Assembly: GCA_030633185.1 (NCBI GenBank)
Contig: DAOVTG010000010.1
Location: forward strand, 1-24,515
Origin: Deltaproteobacteria bacterium
GTDB lineage: Bacteria; Desulfobacterota; Anaeroferrophillalia; Anaeroferrophillales; Tharpellaceae
Direction of reading: 5' to 3'
DNA length: 24,515 nucleotides
Positions within the stretch are counted from its first letter, which is position 1, and each line of letters begins with the position of its first letter. This document shows, one piece after another, positions 1 to 6,569 of this stretch. The notes below the pieces were generated by a model. It did no database searches and had not been told where the DNA came from. It was given only the letters and a program-made list of their open reading frames with translations. Position numbers and translations under genes: made by a program.

Positions 1-180
1 ACGTAAACCATGATTAAAGTGCACAACCCCGGCCGGGACTCCGGTTTTAACGGCAAATTCCCGAATCAATGAGAAAAGCGCCATTGAATCAAGTCCGCCG
101 GAGGCGGCAACCCAGATTTCAGCGGCCCCGGTTTCGGCCAGAAACCGGAACAGAAACTCAGTTACCAGTTGTTGGGGCAT
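1..180 (-). CDS. tilS: tRNA(Ile)-lysidine synthase TilS, N-terminal fragment (cut by window edge)
   Basis: TilS uses ATP to attach lysine to C34 of the tRNA-Ile that carries a CAU anticodon, so that it reads AUA. Only the first 60 codons are inside the window. They begin MPQQLVTEFLF and contain the N-type PP-loop signature ASGGLDS at about residues 30-36. This is followed by a beta strand ending in VVHFNHGLR, a phrase typical of TilS (ligand-binding HxNHxLR). The start is the ATG at 180, which lies 23 bases inside the 3' end of the preceding gene. That overlap suggests co-transcription and translational coupling. The other PP-loop gene of the window (ttcA) has SGGKDS and the CxxC of TtcA, so the two are distinct. 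The rest of the protein lies beyond the left edge. Confidence 0.85.
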   Translation of the reverse strand, partial: MPQQLVTEFLFRFLAETGAAEIWVAASGGLDSMALFSLIREFAVKTGVPAGVVHFNHGLR

Positions 181-1381
181 AGATCACCCGCACCAGATAG
201 TGCTCCGGAGTCTCGTCCAAGGGATAAACCTCAAGGGAAAAAGGAAGATCTTCGGGATGAAAATCATTGAGCCACTTAATCAACCGTGGTGCCGGAGTTG
301 TAATCCGCACGCCAAGATCAAGGGATCCAGCGGCCAGCGCCTGCAAACCAATCTCTTTGACCGTACGCAACGCTTGCAGATGCTCTTTGAAAACAGCAAA
401 ATCGACCGGACTACGAAACCCCTCACACTGCAACACCACCAACAGATCACTCTCTTGCGGCACGATATAGTCGCGCAGCAGGCGTTCTAAACAGGTTTTC
501 CGCACACCCCCGGTCAACTCTTCGGTTAATTTCTCCAATCCCGCAACATAGTCCGAGTTGATAACCTTGGCCGTCACCGGCGGCAGATGCGTAATCATAT
601 CATTCTTCATATCGATAAAAACAAGCTCAGCCCGGCTGTGCCAAAAAGATTTCTGCAAAGAGACAATCCTCTCTTCACGAACTTCGGCGGATCTGACCAC
701 AATAATCAGATCCCCTCTCAATAAGCCCTTAAACCAGTCTGACTCAGGCGCTCGTCGACCTTCAGCCGAACTGTTTTTCAGAACCTTTTCAAACATGATA
801 TTAAGGTTTGGGGAAATCGTCCGGGCCATCTTCAGATTGAAGCCATAAACGGCCAGCTCCTGCCGTAAACTTTGTAATAGAGCCGTTGGTTCCAGAGCCT
901 GTATATGAATTCCGTCATTATCGATCCGCGAATGATTCTCATCCGTTCCGGCCGGAGGCAGAACCACCAATGTCAGCCGCTCAACCTGACGCCTTTTCCG
1001 TTTTTCAATTTTCTTAAGCTCACGTTTTATAAGATTACCCTGCAATTCAACTCGCAATTCAATTTGGTAGAGATCGCCGAGAGTACGTTCGCCCTGAATT
1101 TTATAACTCTTGACATAGCGTTTTCGCCGCTTAAGAATTTTTTCATTGATCTGCTGGTCAAACTCATGACTAACAGCTATATCACCATAAATATAACTGC
1201 TCAAAGCCTCCCCCAAAGCATCAAAAATCGCCTCACTGCGGGCTTTTTCAGCGCCGCCGACCAAGACCGCCTGACCGGCTGTCGTTTTGACCACGACAGC
1301 CGCCTGCAGAAGCGAAAAGTTAGCGCCCAAAGCAAGCAGGTAAAACCCGACCAGCAAACAACCAATTCTCACAACTTTCAT
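158..1381 (-). CDS. secreted protein with FlgT_N-like N-terminal domain, function unknown
   Basis: This is a 407-residue protein with an N-terminal hydrophobic signal sequence (about residues 5-27) and a probable signal-peptidase site after LLQAA. Residues 40-130 have the arrangement seen in FlgT_N/LPP20-like envelope domains: an Ala-rich helix (EKARSEAIFDALGEAL), then YVKSYKI, then alternating strands (YQIELRVEL). The rest (130-407) is mixed alpha/beta with no motif I recognise. The ATG at 1381 directly abuts the stop of the CvpA gene, and the 3' end overlaps tilS. A periplasmic or outer-membrane-associated role is likely from the signal peptide. A flagellar role is not supported by any neighbour, because there are no flagellar genes here. 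The FlgT_N assignment rests on fold-level resemblance only. Confidence 0.6.
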   Translation of the reverse strand: MKVVRIGCLLVGFYLLALGANFSLLQAAVVVKTTAGQAVLVGGAEKARSEAIFDALGEALSSYIYGDIAVSHEFDQQINEKILKRRKRYVKSYKIQGERTLGDLYQIELRVELQGNLIKRELKKIEKRKRRQVERLTLVVLPPAGTDENHSRIDNDGIHIQALEPTALLQSLRQELAVYGFNLKMARTISPNLNIMFEKVLKNSSAEGRRAPESDWFKGLLRGDLIIVVRSAEVREERIVSLQKSFWHSRAELVFIDMKNDMITHLPPVTAKVINSDYVAGLEKLTEELTGGVRKTCLERLLRDYIVPQESDLLVVLQCEGFRSPVDFAVFKEHLQALRTVKEIGLQALAAGSLDLGVRITTPAPRLIKWLNDFHPEDLPFSLEVYPLDETPEHYLVRVIYAPTTGN

Positions 1382-1915
1382 TTAAGTCTCTTCCTTTTCG
1401 CCGGTTGGGGAGAGTTCATTCAGATATTCATCCAGCTGAACCTGCATGATTTCGGGCAGCAGCATTACAACTGTCCGACAATGGGGCAAAACTCGGGGCA
1501 AAAGCGTGGCTCCGGAAGTAAAAGAATTTTCCGAACCCCAGAAAAAAATTACCAGAAAAATCACCACCACGATAAATACAGCACTCTTAAAAGCCCCTAG
1601 AACTAAGGCCAGAATACGACTTACAGGGCCTAAGACAGTGCCCGCCATATTTGATTTTATCACCAAATGGATCAAAAAAAAGGCCAGCACAGCCATCGCA
1701 TAAAGAACCAGAAAGGCAATGAATGAAGTAATCTCTTGATTCCGTAAAAGCGGCAGTAAAACCTCAGCCGCCTGCAGGTAGTAACGAGATGCCGCGGCAA
1801 TACCCAGAACCACCCCAACCAGGGCGATCACCTCAGCCAGCACCCCTCGACAATAACCCAAGTAAGCTCCAGCAAAAACAATGAGAATAATTATCACATC
1901 AAGCGAGTTTACCAT
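1382..1915 (-). CDS. CvpA family inner-membrane protein
   Basis: This is a 177-residue, very hydrophobic protein. The N-terminus (LDVIIILIVFAGAYLGYCRG) has the D-x(9)-G-x(3)-G-x(2)-RG pattern of the CvpA/colicin V production family, and the size fits. There are four predicted membrane segments, at about residues 6-24, 28-47, 62-85 and 105-127, followed by a hydrophilic tail. CvpA homologues are linked to envelope homeostasis and, in E. coli, to colicin V export, but their molecular function is not settled. The start is well supported: an excellent Shine-Dalgarno AGAGGAGGAA (1921-1930) lies about 5 bases upstream of the ATG and overlaps the stop of the preceding gene. The gene abuts the next one with no spacer. 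Confidence 0.85.
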   Translation of the reverse strand: MVNSLDVIIILIVFAGAYLGYCRGVLAEVIALVGVVLGIAAASRYYLQAAEVLLPLLRNQEITSFIAFLVLYAMAVLAFFLIHLVIKSNMAGTVLGPVSRILALVLGAFKSAVFIVVVIFLVIFFWGSENSFTSGATLLPRVLPHCRTVVMLLPEIMQVQLDEYLNELSPTGEKEET

Positions 1916-1928
1916 CGGATTTCCTCCT

Positions 1929-3164
1929 CTACCTTTTCAATTCGTTGCTCAACACTGAAACCGCGGTCTGACGAGCACTGTAGACCAGGCCACCCAAACC
2001 AAACCCCGGCAGATTATACCAGCCCACCTGATAAAAACGGCAAAAACTTCCGGTCAAAGGCAGAAAGCTGCCACCCATCATCGCCGGTTGGCGGGGTTGC
2101 CAACCCCAAACATTGTCGGTTTGCCGGGCAATATCATCAGCCACGGCTTGCCAACGGTGCTCGATTAAGCCTTGACCGTTTTCACTTTCAGGAGCGAAAA
2201 GTGTGGAGCCTGAAAAATTATCCGCCGCCCGACAATCAAGGTGATACAGAGCCTGACCGCCGGGCCGCTGAATTTGGGACGAAACTGCCTGGAGATGAAT
2301 ATAACCCGGGTCATCAAGGAGAAACTGACGTTTGAAATCCCGCCGCTGTTGGCCCAAAGGAACTTCTATCTGTAAAGAACCGGGATCGGAGTCGGCCAGA
2401 AAAACGGTTGACCGACGAACCACTTTCGCATCATTACCAACCCCGATAAACCACTTACCATCAAAGACCGGCGACCAATCCTCATCTACTTGATGGGCTC
2501 CTCGGGAGAGCAAATATTGATGCAATAGGTTTTTAAGCCCGTCGATCCCGACCCCGGCAGCAGGTGCCAAAAGAGTCTGCACACCATAGGCAAAAGCCAA
2601 AAGCGGCGGATCAGCAAAACGACTCAAAGAGATCAACGGTATCAACGACCGCCAGAACTGCTGCTCTTTAAGCGGAATTCCAGCTCTCTCCAGCCAGCTT
2701 TTCAAGGTACAATGACGACATTCACGCAGCCGTTCATCACGCACCAGCAACCAGAGCATCCGCCCGATGCCGCCCAGAGACGAGGCCGGCATTTCGAACC
2801 CCTGTTCCATACAGCGGTCAAGCAGCTGCCATAATTGTTCGAGCTCGAGCCATAATTCGGCCGTAAGCGTCGATTCGACAAGCTTATAAGATTCCCCCCC
2901 GTTTACAGAACCGGGCCACGACCTGATTGAGGATTCATTCTGCCAGGAAAAAAGCTCGGTTGGGGGCTTTTCCAAACCAATCAAGGCCGCCAGCAATCCG
3001 ACCGGATAGCCGCGAATCACAGGGATCAGGAAATTTGGTTCCGAAGCTTTTACAGCCAAGGGCGGCAATAACAGAACCCGACAATTTTCTTTTGCGAGAA
3101 AGGCGGCGGCCAACATGGGACCAAGATCGCCTTGGCGACAGACCACCTCATAATCAACCGCCAC
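1929..3164 (-). CDS. FAD-dependent oxidoreductase-like protein with a degenerate nucleotide-binding motif
   Basis: This 411-residue protein has the layout of a phytoene-desaturase/NAD(P)-binding Rossmann oxidoreductase. It starts with a strand-turn-helix (YEVVCRQGDLGPMLAAAFLA) followed by a second strand (RVLLLPP). Near the C-terminus, GWYNLPGFGLGGLVYSAR resembles the FAD-contacting PG-x-GG-x(3)-S-x-R region of that superfamily. However, the N-terminal GxGxxG reads R-Q-G-D-L-G, and the acidic residue expected after the second strand is Pro, so classical FAD binding is doubtful. The start is GTG at 3164, overlapping the end of ldcA by 11 bases, and no in-frame ATG offers a better choice. It may be an enzyme that lost its cofactor or a divergent family. 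No substrate can be named. Confidence 0.55.
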   Translation of the reverse strand: MAVDYEVVCRQGDLGPMLAAAFLAKENCRVLLLPPLAVKASEPNFLIPVIRGYPVGLLAALIGLEKPPTELFSWQNESSIRSWPGSVNGGESYKLVESTLTAELWLELEQLWQLLDRCMEQGFEMPASSLGGIGRMLWLLVRDERLRECRHCTLKSWLERAGIPLKEQQFWRSLIPLISLSRFADPPLLAFAYGVQTLLAPAAGVGIDGLKNLLHQYLLSRGAHQVDEDWSPVFDGKWFIGVGNDAKVVRRSTVFLADSDPGSLQIEVPLGQQRRDFKRQFLLDDPGYIHLQAVSSQIQRPGGQALYHLDCRAADNFSGSTLFAPESENGQGLIEHRWQAVADDIARQTDNVWGWQPRQPAMMGGSFLPLTGSFCRFYQVGWYNLPGFGLGGLVYSARQTAVSVLSNELKR

Positions 3165-4107
3165 TTTTTATCACCACACTCTCCTTCAGGGTTATAATCC
3201 TCTTTAGGCAATCAAACTCCATTAAACCTCCTTGAGGAAATATAAAGCTTTGCGGGCAGTGCCCGTAGCTAAAATTTATCAATACCGGAAATTCATCGGC
3301 CGCAAAAAACTCTTTTAAAAAACCCGATAAAAGAGGCTCTTCAACTTTGTTCGGCAAACTGAAATTACCACAGACAACCGCCGTTGGAGACTTGAAAACC
3401 CCGGCCAGACGCAGTTGAGTTAAAGCCCGATCAATTCGGTAAAGAGACTCACCACGATCCTCAATAATAATAATTTTCCCCGAAAAATCAGGCATGTACG
3501 GAGTACCAGCCAAACTTGCCAGCAAAGTCAGAGTCCCACCCAGAAGACGACCGGAAAATGTTTTAGAACGCAAACATTCAAGTTTTTCCGAAGCTAGGTA
3601 GGCTGACAGCAACGACCTGATTTCAGCCTCTTCGGCACCAGTCAAAAGCCCCCATAACAGAGCGCTGTTAACTATTTCAGGACGCGCCATCTCGACCGCC
3701 AGCATAGGGCCGGAAAAAGTCACCAGGTTCAATTTTTGCCAAAGTGCCAGCTGGAGAGCCGTAAGATCGCTGAATCCCAGGATTATTTTGGGATATCGGC
3801 CAATCAAATCAAAGTCAAGAAACGGCAAAAGCTGTAAGCAGCCATAACCGCCCCGGGCGGCAACCAGGCCCTTAATCTCAGGATCGACCAGCAGATTTTC
3901 AAAATCGGCCAGACGACTTCGAGGCTCGCCGGCAACATGATACGAACGGCAAAAAAGCGAGCTCCCTTCCCGGTTCTGAAAACCCGACTGAGCAAGATAA
4001 TCCTGCCCTTTACGAACATATTCCGAACGTACCGGACTGGCCGGCGCAAAAATCCCCAATTGGTCGCCAAATTGCAGGGCTTTAGCTTTTAGTATATCTA
4101 TTGTCAT
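3154..4107 (-). CDS. ldcA: murein tetrapeptide LD-carboxypeptidase (peptidase S66)
   Basis: LdcA trims the terminal D-Ala from murein tetrapeptides during peptidoglycan recycling, usually in the cytoplasm, and this protein has no signal peptide. The 317-residue length matches the S66 family. Landmarks are GDQLGIFAPASPV at the N-terminus, the RGGYG loop (85-89), the nucleophile motif GFSD with Ser113, the Glu of IIEDRGE (about 216) and the His of YGHCP (about 283). This is a complete Ser-Glu-His set with family spacing. The start is the ATG at 4107, and no strong Shine-Dalgarno is visible. It is the first gene of a minus-strand operon that continues through the FAD-like, CvpA, FlgT_N-like and tilS genes. 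Its promoter must lie in the 4108-4348 intergenic region shared with the divergent TPR gene. Confidence 0.92.
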   Translation of the reverse strand: MTIDILKAKALQFGDQLGIFAPASPVRSEYVRKGQDYLAQSGFQNREGSSLFCRSYHVAGEPRSRLADFENLLVDPEIKGLVAARGGYGCLQLLPFLDFDLIGRYPKIILGFSDLTALQLALWQKLNLVTFSGPMLAVEMARPEIVNSALLWGLLTGAEEAEIRSLLSAYLASEKLECLRSKTFSGRLLGGTLTLLASLAGTPYMPDFSGKIIIIEDRGESLYRIDRALTQLRLAGVFKSPTAVVCGNFSLPNKVEEPLLSGFLKEFFAADEFPVLINFSYGHCPQSFIFPQGGLMEFDCLKRIITLKESVVIKSGG

Positions 4108-4270
4108 AAACTGCTACATAAATAGATAAAAACAGCAAACCGTTAGTATGTCGAGTGTCTGGAAAACCAGAACAACGCAGGATGTCGGAACTTTTTACGA
4201 CACCATCAGCCTTAGCAAAACAATTGACAAATGTCAAAAATTATATTAAGTCCTTCAAATAATTAGATTT

Positions 4271-4284
4271 TTATGTTAACATAA
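4271..4284. promoter_or_regulatory. 14-bp perfect palindrome, candidate operator
   Basis: TTATGTTAACATAA is its own reverse complement. It lies 65 bases upstream of the TPR gene start, inside outer arms TAGATT (4264-4269) and AATCTA (4294-4299). Perfect palindromes of this length in a divergent promoter region are typical of dimeric repressor or activator sites, but no cognate regulator gene is visible here. Confidence 0.35.
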
Positions 4285-4301
4285 TAGAGTTTTAATCTAT
4301 T

Positions 4302-4322
4302 TTGAAGCCAAACTGGTTTCAA
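4302..4322 (+). promoter_or_regulatory. 5'-leader stem-loop before the TPR/MglA operon
   Basis: TTGAAGCC-AAACT-GGTTTCAA forms an 8-pair stem including one G-U pair with a 5-base loop. It ends 26 bases before the TTG start of the TPR gene. It is not followed by a U tract, so it is not an intrinsic terminator. It could affect initiation at the weak TTG start or mRNA stability. Confidence 0.3.
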
Positions 4323-4348
4323 ACTTGCAGCCATAGCGTTTTTGAAAA

Positions 4349-5488
4349 TTGACTACAAAACCAGGTTTTTTCTCCAAATTAAAAAATGCCTTTACACGTC
4401 AGAAAGATACGGCGACCGATATTTCCGACGAGGTTATCAGTTCGCTTGAAGATCAAGTCAGGCAAGCCCCCAATAACTTTCGCCTGCGCCTGAAACTGGC
4501 TGATACCTGCCTGGCCCGAGGAGAACGAGAAAAAGCCCTGGAAGAGTACTGCAGTATTGCACGCCTCTATCTTGAACATGATTTTACCCCCTTAGCCGTC
4601 GCCACCTACAAAAAGATCCTCACGGAAGAGGCTAAGCACCTTGAAGCCAATCTTGAACTCGGCCGCATCTACCGGCAAAAGAAATTTTATGCCGATGCAA
4701 CCTCTTGTTTCCGCGAGGCTTTTAACTACTACCAGGAAAATGCGTTAACTGATAAGGCCTTACAGACCCTGGAAACTATCATTGAGATAGCCCCGAACAA
4801 AGAGCCTTACCGCCTGCTGCTTAAGGAACTCTTCCCAAACCACCAGGAGAGCAGCAAAAGTATCTACTCAGACATCATCGTTACGCACAAAAAACCTTCG
4901 TCCGAACCCGACCTGCTCCCGGAAGAGAGTGATGATTTTGACATGTTCTTCGATTTAGGAGCTGAGCTGGGTGAAGAAATCGAGGAGATTGAGGGTTGTC
5001 CCACTGCCGAAAGCAATACCAACAATGGCGAAGATGAGCCTCAGGCCCACGGAGTTGAGGAAATTTTTCAAACTCTTAAATCAACCTTTCAGGAAGATAA
5101 AGACAACCATGACTCTGACAAATTTCACTACAATCTGGCCCTAGCCTACAATGAGTTAAAGATGCCGGAACAAGCTTTGCGAGAGAGTGAGGAAGCTTTA
5201 AAATCGACCAATTTCCGGCTCCCGGCCCTGCTTTTACGCAGCCGAATTTTTTTAAGTCAGGGTTCACCTTCAGAAGCCTTGTCACAGGTTCAGCAGGGTT
5301 TATTGGGAAAAGGGCTGACCCGACATGATTTTTTAACCTTCAAAATGCAACTGGGCTTGATCTTAAAAGAGATGGGGCACTATCCCCAGGCCTTGGAGTC
5401 CTTTCGCGAAGCCTATTCGCTTGATCCTGAAAACGAGGAACTGGCCCGCGAAATTTATGCTCTGGAAAATTCCACTGAGCCAGTGTAA
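4349..5488 (+). CDS. tetratricopeptide-repeat protein, first gene of the MglA cluster
   Basis: This is a 379-residue soluble protein without a signal peptide. After a basic N-terminus (FFSKLKNAFTRQ) come TPR-type helix pairs at about residues 28-160, for example FRLRLKLADTCLARGEREKAL and KHLEANLELGRIYRQKKFYADA. A very acidic linker follows (about 190-240), then a second TPR block at about 250-375. It is probably a protein-protein adaptor in the cytoplasm. The start appears to be TTG at 4349: a TGA stands two codons upstream in frame, and the first in-frame ATG is far inside the gene. No clear Shine-Dalgarno precedes it, which suggests poor or controlled initiation. The gene is followed after 25 bases by the MglA-like GTPase, which is its most likely functional partner. 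The TPR call is firm and the role is inferred. Confidence 0.8.
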   Translation: MTTKPGFFSKLKNAFTRQKDTATDISDEVISSLEDQVRQAPNNFRLRLKLADTCLARGEREKALEEYCSIARLYLEHDFTPLAVATYKKILTEEAKHLEANLELGRIYRQKKFYADATSCFREAFNYYQENALTDKALQTLETIIEIAPNKEPYRLLLKELFPNHQESSKSIYSDIIVTHKKPSSEPDLLPEESDDFDMFFDLGAELGEEIEEIEGCPTAESNTNNGEDEPQAHGVEEIFQTLKSTFQEDKDNHDSDKFHYNLALAYNELKMPEQALRESEEALKSTNFRLPALLLRSRIFLSQGSPSEALSQVQQGLLGKGLTRHDFLTFKMQLGLILKEMGHYPQALESFREAYSLDPENEELAREIYALENSTEPV

Positions 5489-5513
5489 TCAACTAGATAA
5501 GTGAAGAATTATA

Positions 5514-6569
5514 ATGGCAATTTTCAATTATAAAAAACGAGAGATCAGCTCCAAAATCGTCTATTACGGCCCGGCTCTCTGCGGCAAAACAACTAACGTC
5601 CAACATATTCATCAGAAGCTGAATCCGCGACAGAGAGGCGAACTGGTCTCTTTGGCAACCGATGCCGACCGTACCCTCTTTTTTGATTTTCTGCCGATTG
5701 AACTGGAAAATGTAGGCGGCTTCAAAACCCGTTTCCAGATCTACACGGTTCCTGGACAGGTATATTACAATTCCACCCGAAAAGCGGTTCTGACCGGAGT
5801 TGACGGCGTCATTTTTGTGGCCGACTCCAAAACTTCCATGAAGCAGGAAAACCTCGAAAGTTTTAACAACCTGATCGAAAATCTCAAATACTACAATCGT
5901 GATATCAGCCAGATCCCCTTGATTCTGCAATACAACAAGCGCGACCTTGACGATATCATGACTATGGAGGAACTCGACCAGCTTCTCAACCAGGACCAAC
6001 TCCCCCGTTTTGCCGCTTCCGCAGTTACGGGGAAGGGGGTTCTACAAACCCTGACAGCCTGCTGTAAACAAGTATTACAAGACTTAAAGCGTAAAAGTGC
6101 GCGAACCGAGCAGGCCGTCTCCAGCAAACCCAAGCCTCGCCCCTCTCCAGCCGCATCGCTGACAGCCGACAAAGTTACCCAACCCGATGAGTTGACACGG
6201 GTCGACAAGAACCCGACCGCGGCCAGAAAAAGACCAGCCGAAGTGGCGGCCACCCGCAAACCGGCTCACCCACAGAATACACCATTAAAGACTAAACCAG
6301 CAGGTCTTGTTGATGACGATACCGGTGCCGTCACTACCGACAACCGACCCCCTTTTATTTTTCCCCCGATCGACAAACCTGCAACCAGCCCCCCTAAAAC
6401 ATCGAATGGACTCTTCAAACCTGAAATCACTCAGGTGGGCAAAGCCCGGCTCGTCAACCCACAAACTATCACCCTGCCCCTGCGTTTATCAACCGATGCC
6501 GATCAGCGCAACCTGCTCAGCGTCGACATCACTTTCAGTATAAATGATTTTCGCCAAACGGATCCTTAA
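5514..6569 (+). CDS. MglA-family small GTPase with long C-terminal extension
   Basis: Residues 1-195 are a canonical MglA-type Ras-like GTPase. They contain the N-terminal KIVYYGP strand, P-loop GPALCGKTT (19-27), LATDADRTLFFDFLP (48-61), the MglA-specific TVPGQ in place of DxxG (78-82), and NKRD (141-144) for guanine recognition. MglA proteins act as polarity switches for motility or pilus placement, and their GAP is normally the roadblock protein MglB. No MglB is encoded in the window. Unlike the roughly 195-residue classical MglA, this protein is 351 residues long. It has a Lys/Pro/Thr/Ala-rich, probably disordered tract (about 197-300), then a strand-rich end (about 305-351, ending VDITFSINDF). 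The ATG at 5514 gives the conserved N-terminus, though its Shine-Dalgarno is weak. The 3' end overlaps the next ORF by 26 bases if that gene starts at its first ATG. Confidence 0.9.
   Translation: MAIFNYKKREISSKIVYYGPALCGKTTNVQHIHQKLNPRQRGELVSLATDADRTLFFDFLPIELENVGGFKTRFQIYTVPGQVYYNSTRKAVLTGVDGVIFVADSKTSMKQENLESFNNLIENLKYYNRDISQIPLILQYNKRDLDDIMTMEELDQLLNQDQLPRFAASAVTGKGVLQTLTACCKQVLQDLKRKSARTEQAVSSKPKPRPSPAASLTADKVTQPDELTRVDKNPTAARKRPAEVAATRKPAHPQNTPLKTKPAGLVDDDTGAVTTDNRPPFIFPPIDKPATSPPKTSNGLFKPEITQVGKARLVNPQTITLPLRLSTDADQRNLLSVDITFSINDFRQTDP

Larger units (their letters stand above)
4108..4348. promoter_or_regulatory. divergent intergenic region with several dyad-symmetric elements
   Basis: This AT-rich 240-base gap separates ldcA (leftward) from the TPR gene (rightward), so it should hold both promoters. 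Visible elements are: an inverted repeat TCTGG-AAAA-CCAGA (4158-4171); TGTCG-N10-CGACA (4183-4202); TTGACA-AA-TGTCAA (4224-4237), whose left half is a perfect -35 hexamer; a 14-base perfect palindrome TTATGTTAACATAA (4271-4284) enclosed by TAGATT/AATCTA arms (4264-4299); and an 8-base-pair stem-loop at 4302-4322 just before the TPR start. No rightward -10 box stands at ideal spacing from the -35; TATTAA follows after 14 bases. I cannot name a regulator. No tRNA or convincing protein gene is present. Confidence 0.5.

Noticed and set aside
905..1600. 231-codon open frame on the plus strand
   Set aside because: It lies antisense across the FlgT_N-like and CvpA genes, has no start signal, low-complexity composition and no recognisable motif.
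4148..4249. 33-residue plus-strand ORF (MSSVWKTRTTQ...) in the ldcA/TPR gap
   Set aside because: No Shine-Dalgarno, no recognisable motif, and it runs through several dyad elements that look regulatory.
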